This document shows positions 53,396-63,279 of a stretch of 64,000 nucleotides of DNA, one piece after another. The stretch's first letter is position 1. Every line of letters begins with the position of its first letter. Below the pieces are notes generated by a model. The model saw nothing but the letters and a program-made list of their open reading frames with translations, was not told where the DNA came from and ran no database searches. A program made the translations under genes and the position numbers. The stretch is from VFZN01 sp963709325 (lineage in GTDB: Bacteria; Acidobacteriota; Vicinamibacteria; Vicinamibacterales; UBA2999). Location of the stretch: contig CAVPVV010000003.1 of NCBI GenBank assembly GCA_963709325.1, positions 1,240,001 to 1,304,000 on the forward strand, in the 5' to 3' direction.

Positions 53396-56316
53396 ATGAT
53401 CCGTTGTCGTCTCCGAACATTTGCGACGTGGTGCTGGACGAGCCTGCCGCTGCTGGCGGTACTTTTCCTGCCGACTACCGCCTTCGCGCAAACCGGCACC
53501 ATTACCGGCACGGTGACCAACTCGGTCACTGGCGCCCTGATTGCCGACGTCCCCATTTTCATCATCAACAGCAACAACCTGTCGGAATCTGGCGTCGTCT
53601 TCCAGGGCACGACGAATGCCTCCGGCGTGTATACCTTCACCGGACCCGCTGGGGGTACTACGTTGCGGCGGTCGCTTCGGAAGAGGGCCTGGACTTCGTC
53701 GATCAGATCTTCGGGGGCCCGATGGCCCCAATCGATTTTCCCGATGCCGTTGAAGGAACGCTGGTTTCCGTGACTCCCGGCGGCACAGCGACCGCGAACA
53801 TCGCGTTGCTTCCCGGCGGCCATGTGACGGGCACCGTCACCGACGCCGCGACGGGCGCTCCGCTGGCCAACATCTTCGTCCAGTCCGTGTATCGCTACAA
53901 CAACGGCGACTACTATTACAAAGACGCGCGGACGGATGCCGCTGGACACTACGACATCGACGGGCTGGCGCCGGGCCAGATCTTCCTGTTCACCCACAGT
54001 GAGAACGTTCCGGGCTACGTGGACGAATACTGGGACAACAACCCGTGCGTCGGCCCCTGTTACAACTTCGACTCGAGCACCCAGGTGCCGGCGCCGACGC
54101 CGATCACGATCGTGACCGGAGTCACGGTGGCCGGAAAGGACTTCGCGCTCGATCCCGGAGGCGCCATTTCGGGCACGATCACGAACGCCGCGAACGGGCA
54201 GCCGATCGCGAACCTGACCGTCAACGTCAACGCGCTCGTCAACGGCAGTTTGCGCTTTCTCGGCAGCGTTACCACGAACGCCTCGGGCGTGTACCGCTTC
54301 GGCGGGCTGGCAACGGGCACCTACTTCGCTTCGACGGGAGTCGGCAACTCCGGCTTCATGAACGAGATCTACGACAACATCCTCTGCCCGCTCACGTGCA
54401 CCAGCACGCAGAGCGGCACGGAAATTCCGGTCACTGTCCGGATCACCACCGTGGGCCGTGACTTCGCGCTCGATGGCACGGGCGGCGTGATCACGGGGAC
54501 CATCACGAGGACGACCAGTGGCGCCGCGATCCAGAACGTGACCGTGACCGCGGTGGCGAGAGTCGGCAACAACCTGCTCACCCGGACCGCCACCACGAAC
54601 TCCAGCGGCGTTTACCGTCTGGCCGGTCTGCCCGCTGGCGCCTACTGGCTGTACACCTCGGGCGGGTCGGGGTTCCCGCCCCCGATCAGCGAGATCTACC
54701 CCGATATCGCGTGCGTCAGCCTGTGCACGTCGAGCGCGGCGGCCGCCTCCGGAGAGGCGATTCCCGTGAGCCGGGGCGAGACCGTCGCAAACAAGAACTT
54801 CGCCCTGGCGGACGGCGGCTTGATCAGTGGAACCGTCCGCGACAGCGTCACCGACGCACTGTTCCCCGGCCAGACCGTCGAGCTCTATGTGCAGCAAGGA
54901 GCAGCCAGGGTGTTCGTCACCTCCACGGTGACCCCTGGGAACAATGTGTTCGGCTTCACCGGCTTGCCCGCGGGTACGTATTTCCTGGCGACCTCCGGCC
55001 GCACCGGCCACCGGAACGAGATCTACAGCGGCATCCCGTGCCCGGGAGTGACCTGCTCGCTCCAGGGAACATCGCCAACGCCGGTGCCGGTGACGCCCGG
55101 GGTCGCCACCTCGGGCCTGATCTTCCGGCTGGTACCCACGAGCTCGGTACGAGGCAAGATCACCAGCTCCGCGACCGGCGAGCCCCTGCCGGGCATCGGC
55201 GTCAGCTTGTATCAGAAGCCGACCGGTGCACTCGTTGACAGCGCCACAACCGACCGCAATGGCAACTACTTCTTCACGGTGGTGCCGGCCGGCACCTATG
55301 TCGCGCTGACCTCCAACGTGCTCGGCTACCGGAACGAAATCTACAACGACATCCCGTGTACGGGGGCGTGCTCGGTCGCGACGGCTACTGCGAGTGGCGC
55401 AGAGATCAACGTGGCCGGAGGGGTGACGACCGGCGTCAATTTCGCGCTCGATGCCCGGGTGAGCGCCCCCGCCGCCCCAACGAACTTCCGCGTGGTGATG
55501 ACCGGGAGCACCGCCGTGTTCTCGTGGACAGCGCCCGGTTCCAACACCACCGGCGCTCCGGCCAGCTACATCATCGACGCCGGCTTCTCGCCCGGGACCA
55601 CCGCCGTCAGTCTCCCGGCGGGAAGCGGCACCTCGTTCACGATCCCGGGCGTTCCCCCGGGCACGTTCTACGTCCGGGTCCGGGCAATCAACGCCGCCGG
55701 GTCCAGCCCGCCGTCGAACGAAATCACGCTCGGCATGTCTGCAGCCGGCGTCGCCTTGCCGGAAGCGCCGACGAGCGTCCAGGCGTTCATGCAGGATGGG
55801 CTGCTGACCATGACCTGGCTGCAGCCGGCGCGCGGCGGCCCGGCCACCGGCTACATCGTCGAAGCCGGGTCGGCAACCGGTCTCACGAACATCGGCTCGG
55901 TCACGGTGCCCGGCCGATCGCTGACGTTCGCCAACGTGCCCCCCGGGTTCTACTTCCTCCGCGTCCGCGCCACGAACGCGGGCGGGGCCAGCGCCGCCTC
56001 ACCTGAGGTGATGATCGTGGTCGGCGGCGTGGCGGCCCCCCCGAACGCGCCGAGCTTCACGTCGCACACCGTGTCCGGCAGTACGGTCACGCTCAACTGG
56101 ACGGCGCCCGTCGGCGGCACGCCGGCAACCAGCTACATCATCGAGGCCGGGTCGGCGCCCGGGCTCTCGAACCTCGCCGTGGCCAACACCGGCAGCACGG
56201 CGACGACGGTCAGCTTCGCGGGCGTGCCGCCCGGGACCTACTACGTCAGGCTGCGCGCCGTGAACGCCCAGGGCGCGAGCGTGGTCTCGAACGAACGGAC
56301 GATCGTCGTGCAATAG
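53396..56316 (+). CDS. secreted multi-domain protein: carboxypeptidase-regulatory and fibronectin-III-like repeats (paralog A, one frameshift)
   Basis: About 970 residues when a 1-base loss near 53650 is corrected. Signal peptide (LLAVLFLPTTAFAQ), then many carboxypeptidase-regulatory-like beta repeats (TGTITGTVTNSVTGALIADV, GHVTGTVTDAATGAPLANI, NASGVYRFGGLATGTYFAST), followed by three fibronectin-III-like modules (PTNFRVVMTGSTAVFSW, YIVEAGSATGLTNIGSVTVP, IIEAGSAPGLSNLAVANTGS). AGAGGTACCTC before the ATG is a ribosome-binding site, exactly as in the paralog. Probably an extracellular adhesion or matrix protein. Tandem with paralog B, 119 bases apart. Confidence 0.75.
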
Positions 56317-56326
56317 CCTTTTGCAG

Positions 56327-56354
56327 GGCCCGGCACGGAATTCCGTGCCGGGCC
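56327..56354. repeat. perfect 28-base palindrome
   Basis: A perfect inverted repeat centred on GAATTC (GGCCCGGCACG on each side), just after the stop of paralog A. It would form a 14-pair stem with no loop; it has no T run, so it is a weak terminator candidate or a protein-binding site. Confidence 0.6.
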
Positions 56355-56435
56355 GCGCAACTCCGCGTCGTCATCCCTGGGAGGCGCGACCCCAAATTCG
56401 CGCCGATGTCGCACTTGTATGGAAGAGGTACTTCC

Positions 56436-59352
56436 ATGACGCGACGTCGACTCCGAACACTGGCAACGTGTTGGTGGACGGCCCTGCCGCTGCTGGCAGT
56501 GCTCTCCCTGCCGGCCACCGCATCCGCGCAGACCGGCAGCATTACCGGCACGGTGACCAACTCGGTCACGGGCGCGCCGATCGCCAACGTCCCCATCTTC
56601 ATCGTCAACAGCACGATCCTGTCGGACGCCGGGGTGACCGAGACCCAGACCAACGCCTCCGGCGTGTACACCTTCACCGGGCCGGCCGGCGGGTACTACG
56701 TTGCGGCGGTCCCTTCAGAAGGGGGGTTGGACTTCGTCGATCGGATTATCGGAGGCCCCCAAGCCCCCATCGATTTTCCCGACCTCGTGGAAGGGGCGCT
56801 GATTGCCGTAACCCCCGGTGGCACCGCAATCGCGAACGTCGCGCTCCTGCCGGGCGCACATGTGACCGGAACGGTTACTGACGCCGCAACCGGCGCGCCG
56901 CTGGCCAACGTCCTGGTCCAATCGGTGTATCGCTACAACAACGGTGACTACTGGCTGACCGACGCGATGACGGACGCCGCTGGCCATTACACGATCCAAG
57001 GGCTGGCGCCGGGCCAGATCTTCCTGGTCACCCGCAGCTTCAACGTACCCGGATACGTGGACGAGTACTGGGACAACAACCCGTGCGTCGGCGGTTGTCA
57101 GGACTCCAGCACGCAGGTCCCGGCACCGACGCCGATCACAATCGTGTCGGGCTCCACGGTTCCGGCGAAAGACTTCGCGCTGGATCCCGGCGGCGTCCTG
57201 ACGGGTCGGGTCACCAACACGGCAGGCGCGCCGATTCCGAACCTCGGTATGAATGCCCAGGTGCTCGTGAACGGCACGCTGCGGTCTCTGGCCGGCGTCT
57301 CGACGAACGTCGACGGCGTGTACCGTTTCTCCGGGCTGGCCACGGGGACCTACTTCGTCTTCACCGGAGTCGGCAACTCCGGCTACATGAACGAGCTCTA
57401 CGACAACATCCTGTGCCCGCTCGGGTGCAACAACATCCAGAGCGGCACGGAGATTCCGGTCACCGTCCGAAACACCACCGCCAACCGCGACTTCCAGCTC
57501 GATAACACAGGCGGGGTCATCACCGGAACGGTCACCAGAGCGACCAATGGCACCGGCATTCAGAGCGTCACCGTGACTGCAGTGACACGAGTTGGCGCCA
57601 GCCTCTTCACCCGGAGCGCCACCACCAACGCCAGCGGCGTCTACCGGCTGGCCGGTCTCACCCCCGGCACCTACTGGTTGTACACGTCGAACACCGGGAC
57701 GTGGGTAAACGAAATCTTCAACGACATCCCGTGCGTCGGAGGAGGCTGCAACAACACGGCGGCGGCCACGCTGGGGACCCCGATTGCCGTCGCCCGCGGG
57801 GCCACCGTCGCGAACCAGAACTTTGCGCTGGTGGACGGCGCATTCATCACCGGCGTTGTTCGGGATAGCGTCACCCTGACTCCCATTGCCGGGCAGACGG
57901 TCGAGCTGTCGATGCAGAGTGGCTCTGGCTCAACTTTCGTCGCCTCGAGGCAGAGTGGCAACGACGGGTACTTCAGCTTCGGAGGCGCCAGCCTCACCGC
58001 GGGAACCTATTTCCTGAACACGTCCGGGAAGACCGGCCACCAGAACGAGATCTACAACAACATCCCGTGCGGGCCAGGTGGGTGCGTCAACTTCGGGTCG
58101 GCCACACCGATCACCGTGGCGCTGGGCGCCGCCTTCAACTCCGGCAACTTCGACCTCGACCCGATTGCCGGCGGGCTGCGCGGCAAGGTCACGAGCACGG
58201 CAACCGGACTGCCGCTGGCGGGCATCACCGTCAGCCTGTACCAGCGGGTCGGCTCGGGCGTGTTCGTGGCCAGCACGGTCACGAACTTCCGCGGCAACTA
58301 CTTCTTCGACTCGCTGCCGGGCGGAACCTACGTGGTGTTCACCAGCAATACGCTCGGATACCGCAACGAGATTTACAACGACATCCCGTGCACCGGCGCG
58401 TGCTCGGCGGCCACGGCCGCGTCGACCGGGGCCGCGATCAACGTCACTAATACCGCCTGGACGTCGGGTATCGATTTCGCTCTCGACGATCGGGCGAGCG
58501 TCCCGGCCGCGCCGACGAATTTCCGGGTGGTCATGAACGGATCGACCGGCGTCTTCTCATGGACGGCGCCAGGCTCCAACACCACCGGAGCGGCGACCAG
58601 CTACATCATCGACGGCGGTTTCTCGCCCGGCGCCACCGCGATCAGTGTCCCTGCAGGTACCGGCACCTCGTTCACCATCCCGGGCATTCCGCCTGGTACG
58701 TTCTACATCCGGGTCCGGGCGATCAACGCCGCCGGGTCCAGCCCGCCGTCGAACGAACTCACGCTCGGCATGTCTGCCGCGGGCGTGGCCTTGCCGGATC
58801 CACCGAACACGGTCCAGGCGTTCATGCTCGATGGACTGCTGACCATGACCTGGCTGCAGCCGGCGCGCGGCGGCCCGGCCACCGGCTACATCGTCGAAGC
58901 CGGGTCGGCAACCGGTCTCACCAACATCGGCTCGGTCACGGTGCCCGGCCGATCGCTGACGTTCGCCAACGTGCCCCCCGGGTTCTACTTCCTCCGCGTC
59001 CGCGCCACGAACGCGGGCGGGGCCAGCGCCGCCTCACCTGAGGTGATGATCGTGGTCGGCGGCGTGCGCGGCTCCCCCGAACGCGCCGAACTTCACGTCG
59101 CACACCGTGTCCGGCAGCACGGTCACGCTCAACTGGACGGCGCCCGTCGGCGGCACGCCGGCAACCAGCTACATCATCGAGGCCGGGTCGGCGCCCGGGC
59201 TCTCGAACCTCGCCGTGGCCAACACCGGCAGCACGGCGACGACTATCAGCTTCGCAGGCGTGCCGCCCGGGACCTACTACGTCCGGCTCCGCGCGGCGAA
59301 CGCGCAGGGCGCGAGCGTGGTCTCGAACGAACGGACGATCATCGTCCAGTAA
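56436..59352 (+). CDS. secreted multi-domain protein: carboxypeptidase-regulatory and fibronectin-III-like repeats (paralog B, one frameshift)
   Basis: About 972 residues with one frameshift near 59066. Same layout as paralog A: signal peptide (LLAVLSLPATASAQ), repeats such as GSITGTVTNSVTGAPIANVP and HVTGTVTDAATGAPLANVLV, then three fibronectin-III-like modules. The last ~500 bases are almost identical to those of A (see findings), whereas the middle has diverged more. After VGGV the frame continues with an inserted C and resumes SGSTVTLNWTAPVGGTPATS. AGAGGTACTTCC precedes the ATG. Function unknown; probably surface-exposed or secreted. Confidence 0.75.
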
Positions 59353-59424
59353 GAGACAGGAGATAGGAGATAGGAGGCAGGAGGTAGGAGAAGATCCTGC
59401 CTCCTCCTCCTCCTGATTCCTACC
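59353..59424. repeat. GGAGATAGGAGGCAGG inverted word repeat
   Basis: AGACAGGAGATAGGAGATAGGAGGC on the left is opposed by CCTGCCTCCTCCTCCTCCTG on the right, giving an imperfect hairpin between paralog B and the permease gene. Confidence 0.65.
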
Positions 59425-59466
59425 GATCTGAAACAATCTCCAGCGTTGAACCGGTCGAATGCGGTC

Positions 59467-61923
59467 ATGACCGCGTTCGGCCATCTCCGCCTCGCCCTCC
59501 GTACGCTCGTCCGCAGCCCACTGTTCGCGCTCACGTCGATCGGATCGCTGGCCATCGGCATCGCTGCCAGCTCGACGATCTTCAGCCTCGCCGACGCGCT
59601 GTTCCTGCGGCCTCGGCCGGGCCTGGTGAACGAGTCACGGCTGGTCGATGTCGGCCGGACCACCGACGGTCAGGGCTTCGACAACTTCGGCTATCAGCTG
59701 CTGCTGGCGCTGCAGCAGGCCACTCAGGTCGAAGGCATCGCCGGATTCCGGATGGACGCCAACGCCGTCAGCCTGGACAACGGCAAGGGCGGATCTGAGG
59801 TCGCGTATGCCACGCCGGTCACCGCGAACTACTTCTCGGTGCTGGGCACCCGAGCCGCGGCCGGTCGGCTGTTCCTCGGCGACGAGGACCGGGTGCCGGA
59901 TGGCGCTCCAGTGGCGGTGATCAGCCACACGTTCTGGATCCGCCGCTTCGCGGCAGCGGCCGATGCCGTCGGCTCGAATCTGCGCATCAACGGCCGCCCC
60001 TACACCATCGTCGGCGTGACCGAGGAGGGATTCCAGGGCAACACGTTCATCGGCACCGACTTGTGGGTGCCCTTCGCGATGGCGCCCCACCTTACCGGGC
60101 GCGCCAGCATGGAGCTGCTGACCGCCCACGGGCCGGTGTGGCACCTCGCGATCGCTCGGCTGAAGGACGGCGTCACCGCGCCGCAGGTCCGGGACGAGCT
60201 GAACGGCCTGCTTGCACCGCTCAAGGAAGCGCATCCGGAGGCCTACGGCCGCTGGAGCATCGACGTCCTCCCCTCAGCGAGAGTGCCCGGCGATCTTCAC
60301 CGGCCGGCGGCGACGTTCGTCGGCGTGCTGTTCGCGCTCACGTTCATGGTGCTGGCGATCGCCTGCAGCAACGTCGCCGGGATGCTGCTCGCGCGCGCGA
60401 TGGCCCGCGGGCGCGAGATGGCGACGCGGCTTGCGGTCGGGGCCGGACGGGCGCAGATCGCGCTGCAGCTCATGTCCGAAACGCTGCTGCTCTTCACGAT
60501 AGCCGCAGTCGCGAGCACCGCGCTCGCATGGTGGATGACCTCCTTCCTCCATTCGTTCATGCCCGCGATGCCGATTCCGGTCGTGGTGGATCTGCACGTG
60601 GACGCCCGCGTGCTGGCGTTCGCCCTCGGGCTCGCGCTGGTGACCGCGATTACCTTCGGGCTGACTCCGGCGTTCCGCGCCACGCGCGTGGATATCGTCA
60701 CCATGCTTCACGGTCAGCACGCGACACCGGATCGGAAGCGAATGCGTCTGCGTCACGTGCTGGTCGCGGCGCAGGTGGCGCTCTCTCTCGTGCTGCTGGT
60801 CACGACGGGAGTGTTCCTGCAATCGCTGCGGAGGGCGGCGAGCGCCGAGACCGGCTACGACGGCAGGCGCGTGCGGGTGTTCACGGTGAACACCAGCCTG
60901 GCGGGTCACGTCGGCCTGCAATCCGCCGCGCTCGCTGAACGGCTGCTCGATCGCATCGGCCGGATCGACGGCGTCGAGGCGGTCGCGACCTCGCGGATGA
61001 TTCCGCTGCAAGGAGGCCGTCTTGGAATGGGGGCGCTGCGCGTGCCCGGTTACGCGAGCCCGCGCGGGGATGAGCTGTTCGACGCGGACTGGGACGTCGT
61101 GTCGACGGCGTACTTCGCGACCCTCGGCGTGCCCATCGTCGCCGGCCGCGCATTCACCGCAGACGATCGCGACGGCCGTCCCTACGTCGCGATCGTCAAC
61201 GAGGCGTTCGTCGCAGCCGCGTGGCCAGGCCGCGAGGCCATCGGTCAAGTCATCGAGCAGGCAACCGCACGCAACCGCTTCGACCGGCCGCTGACAGTCG
61301 TCGGCGTTGCGCGAAACGCGAATTACCGAAGGGCCGGTGAATCGCCGGTGCCGTTCATCTACGTGCCGCACGCGCAGCAGCAGCAGACCGAGATGAACTT
61401 GTACGTTCGCGAGGCGCCGGGGCGACAGGTCTCCGCCGACGTGAGCCGGACGATTGCGGAAGTGGAGCCGAACCTGCCCATCATCACGAGCCAGTCGTTC
61501 GAGGAAGCGGCGGGGATCGGCCTGTTGCCGCAGCGGATTGCCGCATCCATCGCCAGCGGCGTCGGTGTCACGGGTTTGCTGCTGGCCGGTCTCGGCCTGT
61601 ACGGGCTCATGGCCTTCCACTCCGCACAACGAACCCGTGAAGTCGCAGTGCGCATGGCGCTCGGCGCCACTGCGGCACAGGTCAGACGGCTGTTGCTCGG
61701 GCAGGCGGCGTCGATTGTCCTCGGCGGCGCCGCGCTGGGCGGAGTCCTGTCGGCAGGCGCGGCGATGAGCGTCCGCCGGCTTGTGCCCGGCGTGCAACCG
61801 CTCGACGGCCTGACCGTCGCGATGGCCGCGGCGGTGCTGGCCGCCGTTCTGCTGACGGCAGCGTGGCTGCCGGTCCGCCGGGCGGCCGATGCGGATCCGG
61901 CTGCCGCGCTGCGGGCGGAGTAA
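59467..61923 (+). CDS. ABC-type permease (MacB/FtsX-like, ADOP family)
   Basis: 818 residues from ATG 59467. It has the double MacB-permease architecture: an N-terminal transmembrane helix (SPLFALTSIGSLAIGIAAS), a large periplasmic domain (GRLFLGDEDRVPDGAPVAVI, VSTAYFATLGVPIVAGRAF), FtsX-type helices with FALTFMVLAIACSNVAGMLL then ARAMARGREMATRLAVGAGR, and a second half ending ERTREVAVRMALGATAAQ-like sequence (QRTREVAVRMALGATAAQVR). No ATPase is encoded nearby, as is usual for the duplicated-permease proteins of Acidobacteriota. Substrate and function unknown; inner membrane. Confidence 0.85.
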   Translation: MTAFGHLRLALRTLVRSPLFALTSIGSLAIGIAASSTIFSLADALFLRPRPGLVNESRLVDVGRTTDGQGFDNFGYQLLLALQQATQVEGIAGFRMDANAVSLDNGKGGSEVAYATPVTANYFSVLGTRAAAGRLFLGDEDRVPDGAPVAVISHTFWIRRFAAAADAVGSNLRINGRPYTIVGVTEEGFQGNTFIGTDLWVPFAMAPHLTGRASMELLTAHGPVWHLAIARLKDGVTAPQVRDELNGLLAPLKEAHPEAYGRWSIDVLPSARVPGDLHRPAATFVGVLFALTFMVLAIACSNVAGMLLARAMARGREMATRLAVGAGRAQIALQLMSETLLLFTIAAVASTALAWWMTSFLHSFMPAMPIPVVVDLHVDARVLAFALGLALVTAITFGLTPAFRATRVDIVTMLHGQHATPDRKRMRLRHVLVAAQVALSLVLLVTTGVFLQSLRRAASAETGYDGRRVRVFTVNTSLAGHVGLQSAALAERLLDRIGRIDGVEAVATSRMIPLQGGRLGMGALRVPGYASPRGDELFDADWDVVSTAYFATLGVPIVAGRAFTADDRDGRPYVAIVNEAFVAAAWPGREAIGQVIEQATARNRFDRPLTVVGVARNANYRRAGESPVPFIYVPHAQQQQTEMNLYVREAPGRQVSADVSRTIAEVEPNLPIITSQSFEEAAGIGLLPQRIAASIASGVGVTGLLLAGLGLYGLMAFHSAQRTREVAVRMALGATAAQVRRLLLGQAASIVLGGAALGGVLSAGAAMSVRRLVPGVQPLDGLTVAMAAAVLAAVLLTAAWLPVRRAADADPAAALRAE

Positions 61924-61938
61924 ACCCTGGGAGGGGCG

Positions 61939-61986
61939 TCATTCGCCCCAGATGATGAGCCGACCTCCCTGGCTGACAATCACCAT
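61939..61986 (-). other. 15-codon micro-ORF with a perfect Shine-Dalgarno
   Basis: On the minus strand AGGAGGT (61994-62000) lies seven bases before an ATG, followed by MVIVSQGGRLIIWGE and a stop. It stands in the 155-base gap between the permease and the asparaginase gene and faces the opposite way. It may encode a microprotein or leader, or be chance. Nothing downstream on that strand is a gene it could regulate. Confidence 0.2.
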
Positions 61987-62078
61987 GGCAAGCACCTCCT
62001 GTTCTTGGCAATCGCAATTCCCGGACGCTTTCCGCCACTAGTGTCTGGTAGCATGGCGGCGTTTCAGGAGGCCCCACG

Positions 62079-63191
62079 ATGGCTCAGACGCTCACCCGCC
62101 GCCAGTTCGTCCAGACCGGCACCGCCGCCGGTGTCGCGCTCGCCAGCACCGAGACGCTGTTCGGGAAGTCGGCAGCCATCCAGACCGGGGTCAAGCCGGT
62201 CGTCATCTCCTCCGACAACGGCAACGTCTACAAGAACGGGGGCAGCAAGGTCGGCGTGCAGGTGGCGTTCGAGATGATCACCAAGGGCAGCGACGTGCTC
62301 GACGCGGTGATCGCCGGCGTCAACCTGTGCGAACTCGACCCCGCCGACACGAGCGTCGGCTACGGCGGGCTGCCGAACGCTGACGGCGTGGTGCAACTCG
62401 ACTCATGCTGCATGCACGGCCCGCTGAAGCGCGCCGGCGGCGTCGCCGCGATCGAAGGCGTGCGCACGCCGTCGCTGGTCGCGAAGGCGGTGCTGCAGAA
62501 CACCGATCATCACCTGCTGGTCGGGCGCGGCGCGCAGGAGTTCGCGCGCAACATGGGATTCAAGATCGAGGACGACCTCAACACCGAGACTTCGCGCAAG
62601 CTGTGGCTGGAATGGAAGCAGCGCATCGATCCCGAGCACTACCTCGATCCGAAGAAGCGCGGCGACGCGGCAATGATGGCCGGCCTCAGCATGGTGCGCG
62701 ACGGCCTCATCGATCCGAACCACTTCTGGGGCACCATCAACTGCGACGGCATCAGCCCCAAGGGCGACATCTGCGGCGTGACGACGACCAGTGGCCTGGC
62801 GTGGAAGATACCGGGGCGCACGGGGGACTCGCCGATTCTCGGGGCCGGGCTTTACGTCGACAACGAAGTCGGCGCGGCCGGTTCGACCGGGCGCGGTGAA
62901 GCCAACCTGTACAATTTGTGCTCGTTCCTGATCGTCGAGCAGATGCGGATGGGTAAGTCGCCGAAAGACGCTGGCATGGAAGCGCTCCGCCGTGTGCAAA
63001 GAAATACGATAGAAAAACGTCTCCTTAATGGGCGCAATTTCCCAAATTTTGGATTGAATTTTTACATCGTTAACAAAAAGGGCGAGTGGGCCAGCGTGTC
63101 CCTCTACCCGTCGAAATTCGCGGTCTGCACGGAAAACGGGCCGGAAACTCGCGATACAGAGCCATTGTTGACGGGTAATCCGACCGAATAA
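62079..63191 (+). CDS. N4-(beta-N-acetylglucosaminyl)-L-asparaginase / isoaspartyl peptidase-family protein (Tat-exported)
   Basis: 370 residues, Ntn-hydrolase type. The N-terminus MAQTLTRRQFVQTGTAAGVA carries a twin-arginine signal. The family threonine that becomes the N-terminal nucleophile after self-cleavage is in GDICGVTTTSGLAWKIPGRT, with GDSPILGAGLYVDNEVGAAG after it. The LDSCCMHGPLKRAGGVAAIE segment also fits. It should cleave glycosyl-asparagine or beta-aspartyl bonds. CAGGAGG precedes the ATG, and TAGCAT at 62049-62054 is a possible -10 box. About 30 codons near 62995-63080 are unusually AT-rich. Confidence 0.85.
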   Translation: MAQTLTRRQFVQTGTAAGVALASTETLFGKSAAIQTGVKPVVISSDNGNVYKNGGSKVGVQVAFEMITKGSDVLDAVIAGVNLCELDPADTSVGYGGLPNADGVVQLDSCCMHGPLKRAGGVAAIEGVRTPSLVAKAVLQNTDHHLLVGRGAQEFARNMGFKIEDDLNTETSRKLWLEWKQRIDPEHYLDPKKRGDAAMMAGLSMVRDGLIDPNHFWGTINCDGISPKGDICGVTTTSGLAWKIPGRTGDSPILGAGLYVDNEVGAAGSTGRGEANLYNLCSFLIVEQMRMGKSPKDAGMEALRRVQRNTIEKRLLNGRNFPNFGLNFYIVNKKGEWASVSLYPSKFAVCTENGPETRDTEPLLTGNPTE

Positions 63192-63279
63192 CCTGCACGC
63201 TTCGGCACCTTTCCGCTGTCCACGTGCGAGGTCAGCGGAGGACGGCACCGGCTTTGCTGATGTGCGACGCGAGCCTGCC

